NCBI RefSeq assembly: GCF_017921815.1
Contig: NZ_JAGEMM010000001.1
Location: 1,364,001-1,428,000 of the forward strand
Source of the DNA: Microvirga antarctica
GTDB lineage: Bacteria > Pseudomonadota > Alphaproteobacteria > Rhizobiales > Beijerinckiaceae
Reading direction: 5' to 3'
DNA: 64,000 nucleotides
Position 1 is the first letter of the stretch. Each line of letters opens with the position of its first letter. Shown in pieces: positions 1-9,600 of this stretch. The notes below the pieces were generated by a model. It searched no databases. It had not been told where the DNA came from and worked only from the letters and a program-made list of their open reading frames with translations. Position numbers and translations under genes: made by a program.

Positions 1-1
1 T

Positions 2-327
2 GTCACAGACCCCGACATGCTGATCGCCGACGAGCCCACCTCCGCCCTCGACGTCACGGTGCAGATCGAGGTGCTGCGCATCCTCGACGAGTTGGTCACC
101 ACCCGCGGCATGGGGCTGATCTTCATCTCGCACGATCTCAAGCTCGTCTCGTCCTTCTGCGACCGCGTTCTCGTAATGTATGCAGGTCACGTGGTGGAGG
201 AAATCGCCGCCAGCAACCTCCGGGATGCACAGCATCCCTATACCCGCGGGCTGCTGAACTGCCTTCCCAAGCTGCAGGATGACGTGCGGCCGTTGCCGAC
301 GCTCACCCGCGACCCCGCGTGGGCGCT

Positions 328-331
<4 letters not shown>
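2..331 (+). CDS. Peptide ABC transporter ATP-binding protein, C-terminal part (DppD/OppD type)
   Basis: The reading frame is open from the left edge, so only about the last 109 residues are present and the Walker A and signature motifs lie outside. What remains shows the Walker B/D-loop (LIADEPTSALD), the H-loop (ISHD) and the C-terminal oligopeptide-family extension (HPYTRGLL). These are typical of the first ATPase of a dipeptide/oligopeptide or nickel importer, on the cytoplasmic face of the membrane. The stop overlaps the next ATPase in a GTGA arrangement, and a dipeptidase follows, which favours a peptide substrate. The substrate itself cannot be read from this part. Confidence 0.9.
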
Positions 332-1104
<773 letters not shown>

Positions 1105-1151
1105 ATCTGCAACCGGGCGGTTCCGCTCCTTCGTTAGTCTTGGTGCCCTTC

Positions 1152-2219
1152 ATGTCACGCTCGCCCCTGATGCCGGTCTTCGACGGCCATAACGACGTTC
1201 TGCTGCGGCTGATGCGAGGAAAAACGCATCCGGAACGAGATTTCCTCGAGGGGGACAATCTCGGACACCTCGATCTGCCCCGCATGAAGCAGGGCGGATT
1301 CGTGGGCGGCTTTTTCGCCGTCTACGTGCCATCCGAGGGCATGAGCCTCGACATCGACGACCTGATGACCAAGTCGCAATACGACATTCCGCTGCCGCCG
1401 GAGCTGGAGCTGTGCCGCAGCCAGCAGGTCACCGTGCACATGTCGGCGCTCCTGCTGCGCATCGAGCGGGCGTCAAAGGGTGCCGTAAAGGTGTGCCGGA
1501 CGGCCGCCGACATTCGCGCCTGCCTCGCGAACGGCACCCTCGCCACCATCCTGCACATCGAGGGCGCCGAGGGCATCGACCCGGATTTCTACATGCTCGA
1601 CCTGCTGCATGAGAGCGGGCTGCGCTCCATCGGCCCGGTCTGGAGCCGCTCGAACATCTTTGGCCACGGGGTGCCGTTCCGCTACCCGTCGGGCCCCGAT
1701 ACGGGACCGGGTCTCACCGACCTCGGCCGGGATCTCGTGCGCGCCTGCAACGCGCGCAAGATCATGATCGACCTCTCGCATCTCAACGAAAAGGGGTTTT
1801 GGGACGTCGCGAAAATCTCCGACGCACCGCTCGTTGCGACCCATTCGAATGCCCATGCGGTGAGCCCCCACTCGCGCAACCTGCTCGACACGCAGCTTGC
1901 CGCCATCCGGGAGAGCAACGGCATGGTCGGCGTCAATTTCGCCACCTCGTTCATCCGGCCGGACGGACAGCGCAATGACAACACGCCACTGGAAGAGATG
2001 GTCCGCCACATGGATCATCTGATTGACCATGTGGGCGTCGACGGTGTCGGCCTCGGCTCCGATTTCGATGGCGCGACCATCCCCAATGCCATCGGCGACG
2101 TGACGGGCCTGCCGCGCCTCGTGGACGCCATGCGCCGCCATGGCTACGACGACGCAACTTTGCGCAAGCTCTGTTACGAGAACTGGGTCAATGTGCTGGA
2201 GCGGACCTGGGGCGAGTAG
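1152..2219 (+). CDS. Membrane dipeptidase (peptidase family M19)
   Basis: A 355-residue protein of the M19/renal dipeptidase family, zinc-dependent metallopeptidases that hydrolyse dipeptides, including some with D-amino acids. Visible motifs are the N-terminal HxD metal site (DGHND), the ESGLRSIG and DLSHLNEKGF segments, the second His region (THSNAHAVSPHSRNL) and the C-terminal GLGSDFDG. No signal peptide is seen, so it is probably cytoplasmic. It follows the peptide transporter ATPases by 47 bases and probably works on imported dipeptides. The start at ATG 1152 gives the family N-terminus; the frame is open further upstream over the transporter gene, which I regard as a shadow. Confidence 0.92.
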   Translation: MSRSPLMPVFDGHNDVLLRLMRGKTHPERDFLEGDNLGHLDLPRMKQGGFVGGFFAVYVPSEGMSLDIDDLMTKSQYDIPLPPELELCRSQQVTVHMSALLLRIERASKGAVKVCRTAADIRACLANGTLATILHIEGAEGIDPDFYMLDLLHESGLRSIGPVWSRSNIFGHGVPFRYPSGPDTGPGLTDLGRDLVRACNARKIMIDLSHLNEKGFWDVAKISDAPLVATHSNAHAVSPHSRNLLDTQLAAIRESNGMVGVNFATSFIRPDGQRNDNTPLEEMVRHMDHLIDHVGVDGVGLGSDFDGATIPNAIGDVTGLPRLVDAMRRHGYDDATLRKLCYENWVNVLERTWGE

Positions 2220-2311
2220 CGCCAGCTCTTCGCAAGCGTTCTTTTGCGGCCGTTGAGCCTCCTGACGACGGCAGCAAACGCGCGTTCGGCGACATCACAG
2301 CCCGGCGGGCC

Positions 2312-3151
2312 TCAGGCCTGCGACTTCGATGTGAGCGCGAACAGGCTGGCGATGGCGCCCACGGCCAGCATCACCAAAAGGCTGACGGCATTGATGGCCG
2401 GCGTCGCGCCTTCGCGCATCTGGCCATACATGGTGATGGGCAGGGGCGCATCCGATCCGACGAGCATCAGCGTCGTGTTGAAGTTCTCGAACGACATCAG
2501 CAGCGCCACCAGACCCGCCCCCACGAGAGCCGGACGCAGGAACGGCAACGTGATGGTCCGCAGCACGCGGCCGCGGCTCGCCCCGAGGTCGAAGGCCGCT
2601 TCCTCGAGCGAGCGGTCGAACTTGCGCAGCCGTGCGGCGATGATGAGCGTCGAGATGGTGAGGATGAAAGAGAGCTGGCCCAACACCACGAGACCGAGCC
2701 CGGGGCGCATCAGGTCGAGATCCATCTGAAGCCAGTCCTCGAGGCCGTTCGCCAGGCGGGAGAAAAACGCCAGTATTGAAATGCCCAGCACCACGCCGGG
2801 AATGACGAGCGGCCACAGCATCATCATGGCCAAAAGGGTCTTGCCGGGAAACTGCGCGCGCTCGAGCACCCATGCATTGATGGTGCCGATGATCACCGCC
2901 AGCAGCGCGACCGGAACGGCAACCTTCAGGCTATTGCCGATGCTGGTGAGCCAGATCGGATCGCGCAGCACGCCGGGCTTGGGAAAGACCGCGCCGGTGC
3001 CGGTGAACCATTCGAGCGTGAAGCCACGCCAGGGCGGCGAGGGAAACGGGCTCGCGTTGAACGCGAACACCGCCACCACCACGAGGGGCGCGAACAGGAA
3101 GATGTAGAAGGCCGCGATGTAGGCTTTCCAGAGGAGCGAAGGACGGTTCAT
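2312..3151 (-). CDS. potC: Polyamine-type ABC transporter permease (PotC family)
   Basis: A 279-residue integral membrane permease with about six hydrophobic segments. It carries the binding-protein-dependent transport EAA loop (LEEAAFDLGASRGRVLRTITLPFLRP), which contacts the ATPase. Length and motif fit PotC, the second permease of spermidine/putrescine importers. It is the last gene of the minus-strand potD-potA-potB-potC operon and starts 4 bases after potB. Spermidine or putrescine is the family default; related systems carry other organic cations or amino-acid derivatives, so the exact substrate is inferred. The dipeptidase gene converges on it with 92 bases between. Confidence 0.88.
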   Translation of the reverse strand: MNRPSLLWKAYIAAFYIFLFAPLVVVAVFAFNASPFPSPPWRGFTLEWFTGTGAVFPKPGVLRDPIWLTSIGNSLKVAVPVALLAVIIGTINAWVLERAQFPGKTLLAMMMLWPLVIPGVVLGISILAFFSRLANGLEDWLQMDLDLMRPGLGLVVLGQLSFILTISTLIIAARLRKFDRSLEEAAFDLGASRGRVLRTITLPFLRPALVGAGLVALLMSFENFNTTLMLVGSDAPLPITMYGQMREGATPAINAVSLLVMLAVGAIASLFALTSKSQA

Positions 3152-3155
3152 GGGT

Positions 3156-4019
3156 TCAAGCCTGCCGCAAGGTGGTGCCGAGCCCCTGCCCTGTCAGGCG
3201 CAGGCCGGCCCACACGATGGCCGATGACAGCAGCAGCAACAGCATGCCGAAGGCCGCCCCCTGGGGCCAGTTGAAGCGCGTGATGAACTGGGCGTAGATC
3301 TGCTCGGTGAACCACAGGCCGTTCTTGCCGCCGAGCAGAACCGGCGTCGCGAAATTCCCCACGGTCAGCATGAAAACGATGATCGAGCCCGCGACGATGC
3401 CGGGCATGGCGTGCGGGATGACGATGCGGCGCAGAACCGTGGCGCGCGAGCCGCCGAGATCGTAGCCCGCCTCTACCACCGACGGATCAAGGCTTTCCAG
3501 CGCATTCGCCAACGGCACGATCATGAAGAGAAGCCCGCCATAGACGAGGCCCAGGATCACCGCGCCGTCGTTGTAGAGAAGCTCCACCGGCTGGGTGGCA
3601 AGGCCCGTGGCGCGCAAAAGGTAGGAAATCAACCCGGTCTCGCGCAGCAGCATCATCCAGCCCAGCGTGCGCACCAACTCGGACACCCAGAACGGCAGCA
3701 GGCAAAGCAGCAGCAGCATCGCCTTCACGCGGCCCCGCGCCACCCGGGCGATGTAGAGCGCGATCGGAAAGGCGAGCAGCAAGGTGATGGCCGTCACCAG
3801 GATCGACATGATCGCCGTGCGGGCGAAGGTGCGCCAGTAAAGCGGCTCGGTGAAGAACTCGAGATAGTTGCCGAAGCCGAACTGATAGACCCGCGGCGCC
3901 ACCCGTTCGCTGAACGACAGGATGAGGATTTCCACATGCGGCAGCACGATGAGAAGCCCAAGCCACAGGATGGCCGGAGCCATCATGAGGAACAGGGTGA
4001 GGCGGCGGGCCGATGTCAT
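3156..4019 (-). CDS. potB: Polyamine-type ABC transporter permease (PotB family)
   Basis: A 287-residue permease beginning MTSARRLTLFLMMAPAILWL, with six predicted membrane helices and an EAA-type loop (VVEAGYDLGGSRATVLRRIV). It would form the membrane channel together with PotC. Its ATG overlaps the potA stop in an ATGA arrangement (4016-4019), so it is translationally coupled to the ATPase. The frame is open upstream over potA, but that part is out of character for a permease. The family is secure; the substrate is inferred from the operon. Confidence 0.88.
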   Translation of the reverse strand: MTSARRLTLFLMMAPAILWLGLLIVLPHVEILILSFSERVAPRVYQFGFGNYLEFFTEPLYWRTFARTAIMSILVTAITLLLAFPIALYIARVARGRVKAMLLLLCLLPFWVSELVRTLGWMMLLRETGLISYLLRATGLATQPVELLYNDGAVILGLVYGGLLFMIVPLANALESLDPSVVEAGYDLGGSRATVLRRIVIPHAMPGIVAGSIIVFMLTVGNFATPVLLGGKNGLWFTEQIYAQFITRFNWPQGAAFGMLLLLLSSAIVWAGLRLTGQGLGTTLRQA

Positions 4020-5116
4020 GCGGCAAAGACCTTCATGGCGTCCGCGGTCCAGCCCACATGGATGGGCGCCCCGACGGTGATGCCCGCCAGCGGGCCCGCC
4101 TGAGGCAGCACCGCGCGGATCGGCTCGTCGAAACCCGCAGCATTGATGAGCAGGCTGGAATTCGCGCCGTCGAACAACACCGCGGACACGCGCCCCTCGA
4201 AGCGGTTGGGAAGGATCTGCAGCGCGCCGGCCTCGGCCGCAAGCGCGATGGCCTCGGGACGCACGAAGCACAGGGCGTCGCCGGTTTTTGCATCGCCACG
4301 GCCTTGCGCCAGCACGCCCGACGAGAGACGTACCGACAGGCCACGATCGGCCGCCCCCGAGACCGCGCCGCGCCAGCGATTTGTCTCGCCGACGAAACTC
4401 GCGACGAACGGCGTGCCAGGATTGTGGTAGAGATCGCGCGGGCTGCCGATTTGTTCAAATCGGCCGCCATTCATGACGGCAATCCGGTCCGACATGACCA
4501 GCGCCTCGGATTGGTCATGGGTGATATAGGCGAAGGTGGTGTTGAAGGTGCCCTGCAGCTGCTTCAGCTCGATCTTCATGTGCTCGCGCAGCTTGAGATC
4601 CAGCGCACCGAGCGGCTCGTCCAGCAGCACGAGAGTCGGCTCGAGCACGAGGCACCGCGCGATCGCCACGCGCTGACGCTGGCCGCCGGACAGGGCGGTC
4701 ACCTGCCGGTGCCCGAAGCCATTGAGGCCAACCCGCTCCAGCATTCGCGCCGCCCGTTCGTCGGCCTCAGCGCGCCCCACCCCGCGGCAGGTCATGCCGT
4801 AGGCGACGTTTTCGCCCACGCTCATCATCGGAAACAGCGCAAGACTTTGAAACACCATGTTGACCGGCCGGCGATTGGCCGGAACCCCGATCATGGAGCG
4901 GTCTCGGATGCGGATATCGCCGGAGGTCGGATGCTCGAAGCCGGCGATCATGCGCATCAACGTGGTCTTGCCGCAGCCGGACGGACCGAGAATCGAGAAG
5001 AACTCGCCCGGCGCGACGCTGAACGACACATCCTCCACGGCCGCATGCGAGCCAAAGCGCTTGGTGACGTTGACGATGTCGAGATCGTTGGAAGAAGCCA
5101 TGGAATGCGCACACAC
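4016..5116 (-). CDS. potA: Polyamine-type ABC transporter ATP-binding protein (PotA family)
   Basis: A 366-residue cytoplasmic ATPase: Walker A (GPSGCGKTT), Q-loop (VFQSLALFP), signature (LSGGQRQRVAIARC), Walker B (LVLLDEPLGALD) and H-loop (ITHDQSEAL), then a C-terminal TOBE-type regulatory domain from about residue 280. This two-domain layout is the norm for PotA/FbpC/CysA-type importers. It lies 52 bases downstream of the binding-protein gene, and the gap is largely filled by a terminator-like hairpin. It is followed without a gap by potB and potC. Confidence 0.92.
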   Translation of the reverse strand: MCAHSMASSNDLDIVNVTKRFGSHAAVEDVSFSVAPGEFFSILGPSGCGKTTLMRMIAGFEHPTSGDIRIRDRSMIGVPANRRPVNMVFQSLALFPMMSVGENVAYGMTCRGVGRAEADERAARMLERVGLNGFGHRQVTALSGGQRQRVAIARCLVLEPTLVLLDEPLGALDLKLREHMKIELKQLQGTFNTTFAYITHDQSEALVMSDRIAVMNGGRFEQIGSPRDLYHNPGTPFVASFVGETNRWRGAVSGAADRGLSVRLSSGVLAQGRGDAKTGDALCFVRPEAIALAAEAGALQILPNRFEGRVSAVLFDGANSSLLINAAGFDEPIRAVLPQAGPLAGITVGAPIHVGWTADAMKVFAA

Positions 5117-5149
5117 AAAAAGTCATCCCCCGGTCGAGCCGGGGGATGA
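5116..5149 (-). terminator. Perfect hairpin with T-run between potD and potA
   Basis: On the minus strand an 11-bp perfect stem (TCATCCCCCGG paired with CCGGGGGATGA, 5149-5139 and 5133-5123) closes a five-base loop and is followed by a run of five T (5121-5117). This is a textbook intrinsic terminator. It lies after the binding-protein gene and directly before the start of the ATPase gene. It probably terminates partially, giving more binding protein than transporter core, as is common in ABC operons. Confidence 0.75.
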
Positions 5150-5168
5150 TGATCAATCGGTTGGCGCG

Positions 5169-6242
5169 TTACGAGCCGGCTTTCAGACGGTCGAGGACCT
5201 TGCCCTCGATCTCCTCGATGCCGGCAGGGACGGCCGGATACCACTTGATGTTGTCGATGGCGGCCTTGGGGAAGCTCTCGGCGAACTGATCTTTCAGCTT
5301 GCCCTGCATGAGCTTGTCGGCCCCGTTCGAAGCCGTGAAGTTGCCCGCAGCGGCTGCCACCTTGGCGGCGATCTCAGGCCGCATGTTGAAGTTGATCCAC
5401 TTGTAGGCAGCATCGTCGTTGCGGCCCTTGGCGGGGATCGCGAAGGTGTCGATCCAGCCCAGTGCGCCCGATTTCGGAGCGACGAACTTGATCTCCGGGT
5501 TCTCGGCGTTCAGCTTCCAGCCGCCCGTATCCCACGCCATGGCTGCCACCACTTCACCCGTGCGAAGGGCGTTGAGCAGCTGGTCCTTGCCGTCCCAGAA
5601 GAACTTCACGTTCTTCTTGCACTCCGCCAGCTTGGCGCCGACCTTGTCCATCAGGGCCGAATAGGCCTTGGCGTCGCCGTAGGCGGCGAAGGGGTCCATG
5701 CCGTTGGCGAACGCGAAGGCGATCAGCGTCGGACGCTTGGCCCGGAAGCTGGCCTTGCCGGCGACAGCAGCACCACACAGATCGTTGTAATCGGCAACCG
5801 CAGGCGCAGCCTTCGTGTTCACCACGAGGCCGTCGGTGCCCCAGATATGCGGCACGCCATAGACCTTGCCGCCGATGGTGGTGTTCTTTTTGGTCGCCGC
5901 CAGCATGGAAGCGATGAACAGGTCCGATTTCAGCTTGGTGAGATCGAGCGGCTTGTAGATGCCGAACTCAGCCTGCGGGCCGGCGATACGGTCCTGGCTC
6001 GGCTGGACCAGATCAAAGCCGGCGCCCTGGGTGGCGCGGAGCTTCGAAATCATCTCCTCGTTGTTGGAAAGGGTGATCTCGACGTCGATGCCGGTCTCTT
6101 TCGTGAACTGCTGAACGATATCGGCCGGAGCGTAATCCGCCCAGGTCAGGAGCCGCAGCTTCTCGGCGGCCTGCGCCGAGCCTGCAACCATGAGGGCGGC
6201 GAACGCCGTTGCCAGTTTAAAACCGGCGCGCTTGGTCAACAT
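5169..6242 (-). CDS. potD: Extracellular polyamine-type solute-binding protein (PotD family)
   Basis: A 357-residue periplasmic binding protein with a Sec signal peptide (basic MLTKR start, hydrophobic core, cleavage near GSAQA/AEK). The mature start LRLLTWADYAPADIV is typical of the PotD/PotF spermidine/putrescine-binding family, and conserved features such as YGVPHIWGTDGLVVN follow. The start at 6242 is supported by the ribosome-binding site GGAGGATTT seven or so bases upstream; a longer frame to 6362 has no signal peptide at its end. It would deliver substrate to PotABC, encoded just downstream. Confidence 0.88.
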   Translation of the reverse strand: MLTKRAGFKLATAFAALMVAGSAQAAEKLRLLTWADYAPADIVQQFTKETGIDVEITLSNNEEMISKLRATQGAGFDLVQPSQDRIAGPQAEFGIYKPLDLTKLKSDLFIASMLAATKKNTTIGGKVYGVPHIWGTDGLVVNTKAAPAVADYNDLCGAAVAGKASFRAKRPTLIAFAFANGMDPFAAYGDAKAYSALMDKVGAKLAECKKNVKFFWDGKDQLLNALRTGEVVAAMAWDTGGWKLNAENPEIKFVAPKSGALGWIDTFAIPAKGRNDDAAYKWINFNMRPEIAAKVAAAAGNFTASNGADKLMQGKLKDQFAESFPKAAIDNIKWYPAVPAGIEEIEGKVLDRLKAGS

Positions 6243-6440
6243 CTGAAATCCTCCAATGTGGTCCGGGTTCGACCCGTGTTCCCCAGTTGCAAAATTACAT
6301 GACAGGTCGACGACACGCCATCGTTTTTCGGTGCGCCCAGCGAGATTCTTGAGCCGGCTCATGGTTGCCTAGCGTCACGCACGAGCCTGTCGCTACGGCA
6401 CTTCGCGGGACAACCGCCTTCGCCTCTCGCGCACAAGGTC

Positions 6441-7226
6441 CTATTCGGCCGTCCAGCCGCCATCCATCGACAGATTGGCGCCGGTCATCTGGCTGGCCGC
6501 GTCCGAGCACAGGAAGACGGCGAGTGCTGCGACCTGATCGACGGTGACGAATTGCTTGGTCGGCTGGGCCTCGAGCAGCACGTCGTTGATGACCTGTTCC
6601 TTCGTCAACCCGCGCGCCTTCATCGTGTCGGGGATCTGTTTCTCGACCAGCGGCGTCCACACGTAGCCCGGGCTGATGCAGTTGACCGTGATGCCTTTGG
6701 TGGCCACTTCGAGGGCGACCGTCTTGGTGAGGCCCGCTATGCCGTGCTTGGCCGCCACATAGGCGGATTTGAACGGCGAGGCGACCAGGGAATGCGCCGA
6801 GGCGGTGTTGATGATCCGCCCCCAGCCGCGCGTCTTCATGCCCGGCACTGCGGCGCGGATCGCATGGAAAGCCGACGACAGATTGATGGCGATGATCTGG
6901 TCCCATTTCTCGACCGGAAAGTCCTCTACCGGCGCCACGAACTGGATTCCCGCATTGTTGACGAGGACATCGACCGACCCGAACGTCGTCTCGGCAAGCT
7001 TGATCATCGCGGCGATCTCGTCCGGCTTGCTCATGTCGGCCGCCGAGTGGATCGCCTTGACGCCAAACTCCCGCTCGATCGCCGCCCGCTCCTTCTCGAT
7101 GGCGTCAGCGGACCCGAATCCGTTGAGGACGACGTTGGCGCCCTCCTTGGCGAGGGCGCGCGCAATGGCAAGGCCGATGCCGCTGGTGGAGCCGGTGACG
7201 ACGGCAGTCTTTGAAGAAAGGCTCAT
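6441..7226 (-). CDS. bdhA: 3-hydroxybutyrate dehydrogenase (short-chain dehydrogenase)
   Basis: A 261-residue short-chain dehydrogenase/reductase with the NAD-binding motif TGSTSGIG near residue 12, NNAG near residue 90 and the catalytic Ser plus YxxxK (SAHSLVASPFKSAYVAAK). Segments such as VEKQIPDTMKARGL and the C-terminal DGGWTAE match D-beta-hydroxybutyrate dehydrogenase, which interconverts 3-hydroxybutyrate and acetoacetate in polyhydroxybutyrate and ketone-body metabolism. The start is set by GGGAGAA upstream of ATG 7226. It lies 45 bases downstream of malate synthase, a pairing that fits use of acetyl-CoA-yielding substrates. Confidence 0.87.
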   Translation of the reverse strand: MSLSSKTAVVTGSTSGIGLAIARALAKEGANVVLNGFGSADAIEKERAAIEREFGVKAIHSAADMSKPDEIAAMIKLAETTFGSVDVLVNNAGIQFVAPVEDFPVEKWDQIIAINLSSAFHAIRAAVPGMKTRGWGRIINTASAHSLVASPFKSAYVAAKHGIAGLTKTVALEVATKGITVNCISPGYVWTPLVEKQIPDTMKARGLTKEQVINDVLLEAQPTKQFVTVDQVAALAVFLCSDAASQMTGANLSMDGGWTAE

Positions 7227-7271
7227 GGAATTCTCCCGGAGGGTCAAAAGAGACGAGCGCGTGTTCGACGG

Positions 7272-9440
7272 TTAGGCGGATTGCGCCGCCTTGGCTTCCC
7301 GGCGCCGCGCATGCAGCACCCACTCGGTGTAACCGTTGGGCTGGGCGCGGCCCTTGAAGATGAGGTCGGCCGCCGCAGCAAATGCCGGACCGTCGAAAGC
7401 CGGCGCCATCGGCCGATACAGCGGGTCGCCGGCATTCTGGCGGTCGACCACCTCCGCCATCCGCCGCAGGGTTTTCGTCACCTGATCGTGCGAGACGATG
7501 CCATGGTGGAGCCAGTTGGCGATATGCTGGCTCGAGATGCGCAGGGTCGCGCGGTCTTCCATCAGCCCGACATCGTGGATATCGGGGACCTTGGAGCAGC
7601 CGACGCCCTGGTCGATCCAGCGCACCACATAGCCGAGAATGCCCTGGCAGTTGTTGTCGAGTTCCTGCTGCACCGCCTCCGGCGCCCAGTTCGATTGCGA
7701 GACCGGGATGGTGAGAATATCCGCGAGCTTTGCGGGTGCGCGCTTGCGCAGCGTCTGCTGCTGCGCCTGCACGTCGACCTCATGATAATGCAAGGCATGC
7801 AGCGTCGCGGCAGTCGGAGACGGAACCCAGGCGGTGTTGGCCCCCGCCATCGGATGGCCGATTTTCTGCGCCATCATGTCGGCCATCCTGTCGGGGGCCG
7901 CCCACATGCCCTTGCCGATCTGCGCCCGTCCGGGAAGCCCGCATGCAAGCCCGGCATCGACGTTGGATTCCTCGTAGGCCTTGATCCACGGGGTCCCCTT
8001 CATGTCGTTCTTGCGCACCATGGGACCGGCTTCCATCGAGGTGTGGATCTCATCGCCCGTGCGATCAAGAAAGCCCGTATTGATGAAGAAGATCCGTTCG
8101 CTCGCCGCGCGAATGCAGGCCTTCAGGTTGACGGTGGTGCGCCGCTCCTCGTCCATGATGCCCATCTTGATCGTGTTGCGAGCCAGCGACAGCATGTCCT
8201 CGACTTCGGCGAACAGATCGTTGGCAAACGCCACTTCCTGCGGCCCGTGCATCTTGGGCTTGACGATATAGATCGAACCCGTGCGGCTGTTGCGAAGCTC
8301 TCCCTTGGCCCGAAGATCATGCAGGGCGATGACCGACGTCACCGCCGCGTCGAGGATGGTCTCCGGGATGGCAGCGCCGGTCTCGTCCAGCACCGCATCG
8401 GTGTCCATGTGATGGCCAACGTTGCGGACGAGCATGAGGCTACGGCCGTGGAGCCGGAGGGCGCCGCCGTCGGGGGCTGTGTAAGTGCGGTCGGGGTTGA
8501 GCTTTCGCTCGATCATGCGACCGCTTTTCTCGAACCGCTCCGACAGGTCGCCCTTCATCAGACCAAGCCAGGTCCGATAAACGACCACCTTATCGGCCGC
8601 GTCCACGGCGGCCACGCTGTCCTCAAGATCCATGATGGTGGAGAGGGCGGATTCGATCACCAGATCCGACACGCCCGCCGCATCATCCGCGCCGATCGGG
8701 CTGCTCCGATCGATGGTAATCTCGACGTGCAGGTTGTTGTGCCGCAGAAGCAAAGCGGACGGATGGGCGACGTCGCCCGCATACCCCACGAACCGGGCCG
8801 GATCGGCAAGACCCGAACGGGTGCCATCGGCGAGCGTCGCCATCAACTGGCCGCCTTCAATCCCGTACGCCACCACGTCGGCATGGCGTCCGCCGGAAAG
8901 GGGGGCCGCCTGGTCAAGAAATGCGCGGGCCCGCGCCACCACCGTCTGGCCGCGAAGCTTGTTGTAGCCCGCGGCTCTCGTGGAGCCTGCCTCCTCCGGG
9001 ATCGCATCTGTGCCGTAGAGCGCATCGTACAGGCTGCCCCAGCGGGCATTGGCGGCGTTGAGCGCGTAACGGGCATTCGAGGTCGGCACCACAAGCTGCG
9101 GCCCGGCGAGGCTGGCGATCTCCTCATCGACGCCCGTAGTCGCGACGGTAAAAGGGTCCGGTTCAGGCAGGATGTAGCCGATGTCCCGCAGGAACGCCTC
9201 GTAAGGCGCGGCATCGATCGGCTGCCCCGCACGATCCCGGTGATAGGTGTCGATCTTGCCCTGGAGGGCGTCGCGGGCCGCGAGCAGATCGCGATTGCGC
9301 GGCGAAAACTCGCCCACGAGCTTGGCCAATCCAGCCCAGAACACGTCGGAGGACACGCCCGTTCCCGGCAGCGCTTCGCGCTCGATGAAGTCGAAAAGGC
9401 TGGAATCGACCTGGAGGCCGTGCGTGGGAGTGCGGGTCAT
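7272..9440 (-). CDS. glcB: Malate synthase G
   Basis: A 722-residue protein, the length of isoform G. This enzyme condenses glyoxylate with acetyl-CoA to malate in the glyoxylate pathway. Recognisable segments are the start ([18 protein letters not shown]), [45 protein letters not shown] and [21 protein letters not shown]. It is alone apart from bdhA downstream; no isocitrate lyase gene is in the window, so glyoxylate may also come from glycolate. Confidence 0.96.
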   Translation of the reverse strand: MTRTPTHGLQVDSSLFDFIEREALPGTGVSSDVFWAGLAKLVGEFSPRNRDLLAARDALQGKIDTYHRDRAGQPIDAAPYEAFLRDIGYILPEPDPFTVATTGVDEEIASLAGPQLVVPTSNARYALNAANARWGSLYDALYGTDAIPEEAGSTRAAGYNKLRGQTVVARARAFLDQAAPLSGGRHADVVAYGIEGGQLMATLADGTRSGLADPARFVGYAGDVAHPSALLLRHNNLHVEITIDRSSPIGADDAAGVSDLVIESALSTIMDLEDSVAAVDAADKVVVYRTWLGLMKGDLSERFEKSGRMIERKLNPDRTYTAPDGGALRLHGRSLMLVRNVGHHMDTDAVLDETGAAIPETILDAAVTSVIALHDLRAKGELRNSRTGSIYIVKPKMHGPQEVAFANDLFAEVEDMLSLARNTIKMGIMDEERRTTVNLKACIRAASERIFFINTGFLDRTGDEIHTSMEAGPMVRKNDMKGTPWIKAYEESNVDAGLACGLPGRAQIGKGMWAAPDRMADMMAQKIGHPMAGANTAWVPSPTAATLHALHYHEVDVQAQQQTLRKRAPAKLADILTIPVSQSNWAPEAVQQELDNNCQGILGYVVRWIDQGVGCSKVPDIHDVGLMEDRATLRISSQHIANWLHHGIVSHDQVTKTLRRMAEVVDRQNAGDPLYRPMAPAFDGPAFAAAADLIFKGRAQPNGYTEWVLHARRREAKAAQSA

Positions 9441-9600
9441 CTTATCTCTTTCGTGCGAGTCGCCGGGACCATAGCGCAGGGCCGGGCGGAGAGAAAAGGA
9501 CCCTCGAGGGGATTCGTTCAGCCGCGGGCGGGGCGCGAACCCGGCTCGTCTGGAGCAAGTGGCGCGCTATCGCGACCGGCGCCGGGCCCTTTGCCCCGGG

